Assembly (NCBI GenBank): GCA_947065955.1
Contig: CAMSXY010000066.1
Coordinates: 1-6,836, forward strand
Source of the DNA: an uncultured Caryophanales bacterium
Lineage (GTDB): Bacteria; Bacillota_I; Bacilli_A; RF39; UBA660
Reading direction: 5' to 3'
DNA length: 6,836 nucleotides
The notes under the pieces are model-generated. The model had not been told where the DNA came from. It searched no databases and worked only from the letters and a program-made list of their open reading frames with translations. The position numbers and the translations under genes are program-made. Below are positions 5,993 through 6,836 of the stretch, piece after piece. The first letter of the stretch is position 1. Each line of letters opens with the position of its first letter.

Positions 5993-6836
5993 ATGAAACA
6001 AGGAAAAAAGGGATTTACTTTGATTGAATTATTAGCGGTGATTGTAATACTAGGTATTATCGCAGTTATCGCAGTACCAATGGTACAAGGAGTTATTGAG
6101 GAAAGTAGGTTAGGTGCTTTTAAAGCAAGTACCTTAAGTCTTTTTCAGGCCTATACGAATTATGAGGCAGAACATGGATTTGAAATAAAAGACGAACTAA
6201 GTATTTTCGATTTGGAAGTAACGAATAAAACGAATTTTAAAACAGGAGAAATCTATCGAAAAGAAAATACCATTCATGTAGAGAATGTAAGTAATGGAGT
6301 TTATTGTGCAAGTGGAACCCAAGAGAATCTAAAAATAATAGTGGGAACTTGTGATTTATTAGATAGTACACCACCAGAGATAATAAGTGTAACCTATGAT
6401 GTAACTACCAATTCGATTACCCTTTATACAACGTATGAAGAAGAAGAAAGTTTTTTGAGTAAACATGAGTACCGAATCGCAAAGGAAAATGAGGATATCG
6501 AAAATGCAACCTGGGTGAGTGGAGATAGTTTGACAGAAAATCTATCTACAAAAACTTTTTCTAATTTGGAGCAAGGAGTCAAGTATAAGATACAAATAAA
6601 ATTAACAAATACCTCTTTAGAAAATAATGTATCGGAAATCTATGAATTAGAAGTATCAACTCTAACTTTAGAAAAACCAGTGATAACGCTTTTAACAAGG
6701 GAAGAATATGCATCACAAAAAGAAGTCAAAATAACGTATCCAGAAGGAGAAGGATATACGTATGAATATAGTTTAGATGGAGAAAACTGGATTTCTGTAA
6801 GTGAAAATGAAAAAACAATTGTAGTAGAAGAAAATA
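5993..6836 (+). CDS. Type IV prepilin-like surface protein with Fn3/Ig-like domains, 3'-truncated
   Basis: The frame is open from ATG 5993 to the window end (281 residues seen, no stop). It starts with a class III signal peptide: a 7-residue basic leader MKQGKKG, then FTLIELLAVIVILGIIAVIA. Cleavage by a prepilin peptidase is expected after Gly7, with the conserved Glu at +5 (Glu12) and a membrane helix to about residue 30. A short head (31-124) carries two cysteines (105, 120) that could form a disulfide. From DSTPPEI (124-130) the sequence looks like bacterial Fn3/Ig-like repeats: one about 125-224 (FSNLEQGVKYKIQIKLTN, ending VSTL), and a second from about 227 with YEYSLDGENW (257-266) that is cut off. 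The likely role is an exported, pilus- or pseudopilus-associated adhesin or stalk. The strong ribosome site AGGAGAGG supports the start. No pilus assembly genes are visible here. The domain calls rest on pattern recognition only. Confidence 0.85.
   Translation, partial: MKQGKKGFTLIELLAVIVILGIIAVIAVPMVQGVIEESRLGAFKASTLSLFQAYTNYEAEHGFEIKDELSIFDLEVTNKTNFKTGEIYRKENTIHVENVSNGVYCASGTQENLKIIVGTCDLLDSTPPEIISVTYDVTTNSITLYTTYEEEESFLSKHEYRIAKENEDIENATWVSGDSLTENLSTKTFSNLEQGVKYKIQIKLTNTSLENNVSEIYELEVSTLTLEKPVITLLTREEYASQKEVKITYPEGEGYTYEYSLDGENWISVSENEKTIVVEEN

Noticed and set aside
5971..6027. Short upstream ORF starting at ATG 5971 that overlaps the pilin-like start
   Set aside because: It would encode about 18 residues out of frame, has no ribosome site of its own, and contains the real ribosome site of the gene at 5993.
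49..6836. Possible recoding of TGA (no gene in the window ends in TGA)
   Set aside because: Only seven complete stops are available, tryptophan is encoded by TGG where I checked, and all reading frames are full length without in-frame TGA.

Overview
The window looks like a piece of a low-GC, spore-forming member of the Bacillota, probably one end of a draft or metagenome contig. Sporulation is shown by two alpha/beta-type small acid-soluble spore proteins (SASPs), each behind a near-perfect sigma-G promoter. Strong AGGAGG-type ribosome sites, AT-rich codon use, a rhodanese-less ThiI and a nucleoside kinase with a threonyl-tRNA-synthetase-like N-terminus all fit Bacilli/Clostridia. I cannot name the species. 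Six of the seven complete stop codons are TAA and one is TAG, and tryptophan is read from TGG, so the standard bacterial code holds.

Bases 1-48 are not genomic. They are an Illumina P5/TruSeq read-1 adapter with an 8-base i5 index. Genomic sequence starts at 49, inside thiI, which has lost about 22 N-terminal codons. On the + strand thiI (tRNA 4-thiouridine and thiamine sulfur transfer) is followed by two tandem monocistronic SASP genes (1236-1451, 1554-1754). The second SASP terminator is bidirectional and also serves the convergent minus-strand pair read from the other side: clpP (2369-2947) followed by a PF06541-type membrane protein (1825-2328).

A 111-base divergent intergenic region (2948-3058) separates clpP from a + strand unit. 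It holds a good sigma-A promoter whose -35 box lies inside a perfect 13-base inverted repeat. The + unit encodes a ThrRS-like/uridine-kinase-type nucleoside kinase (3059-4717) and, 19 bases later, glyceraldehyde-3-phosphate dehydrogenase (4737-5741), closed by a strong terminator at 5748-5784.

After a 251-base gap with a strong extended -10 promoter, an ORF starts at 5993 and runs off the window end. It encodes a class III-signal (prepilin-type) protein whose short pilin head is followed by Fn3/Ig-like domains, i.e. a pilin-anchored, possibly adhesive surface protein. It is the least ordinary gene here. The rest is housekeeping and sporulation content; I see no mobile element, CRISPR array, tRNA or rRNA.
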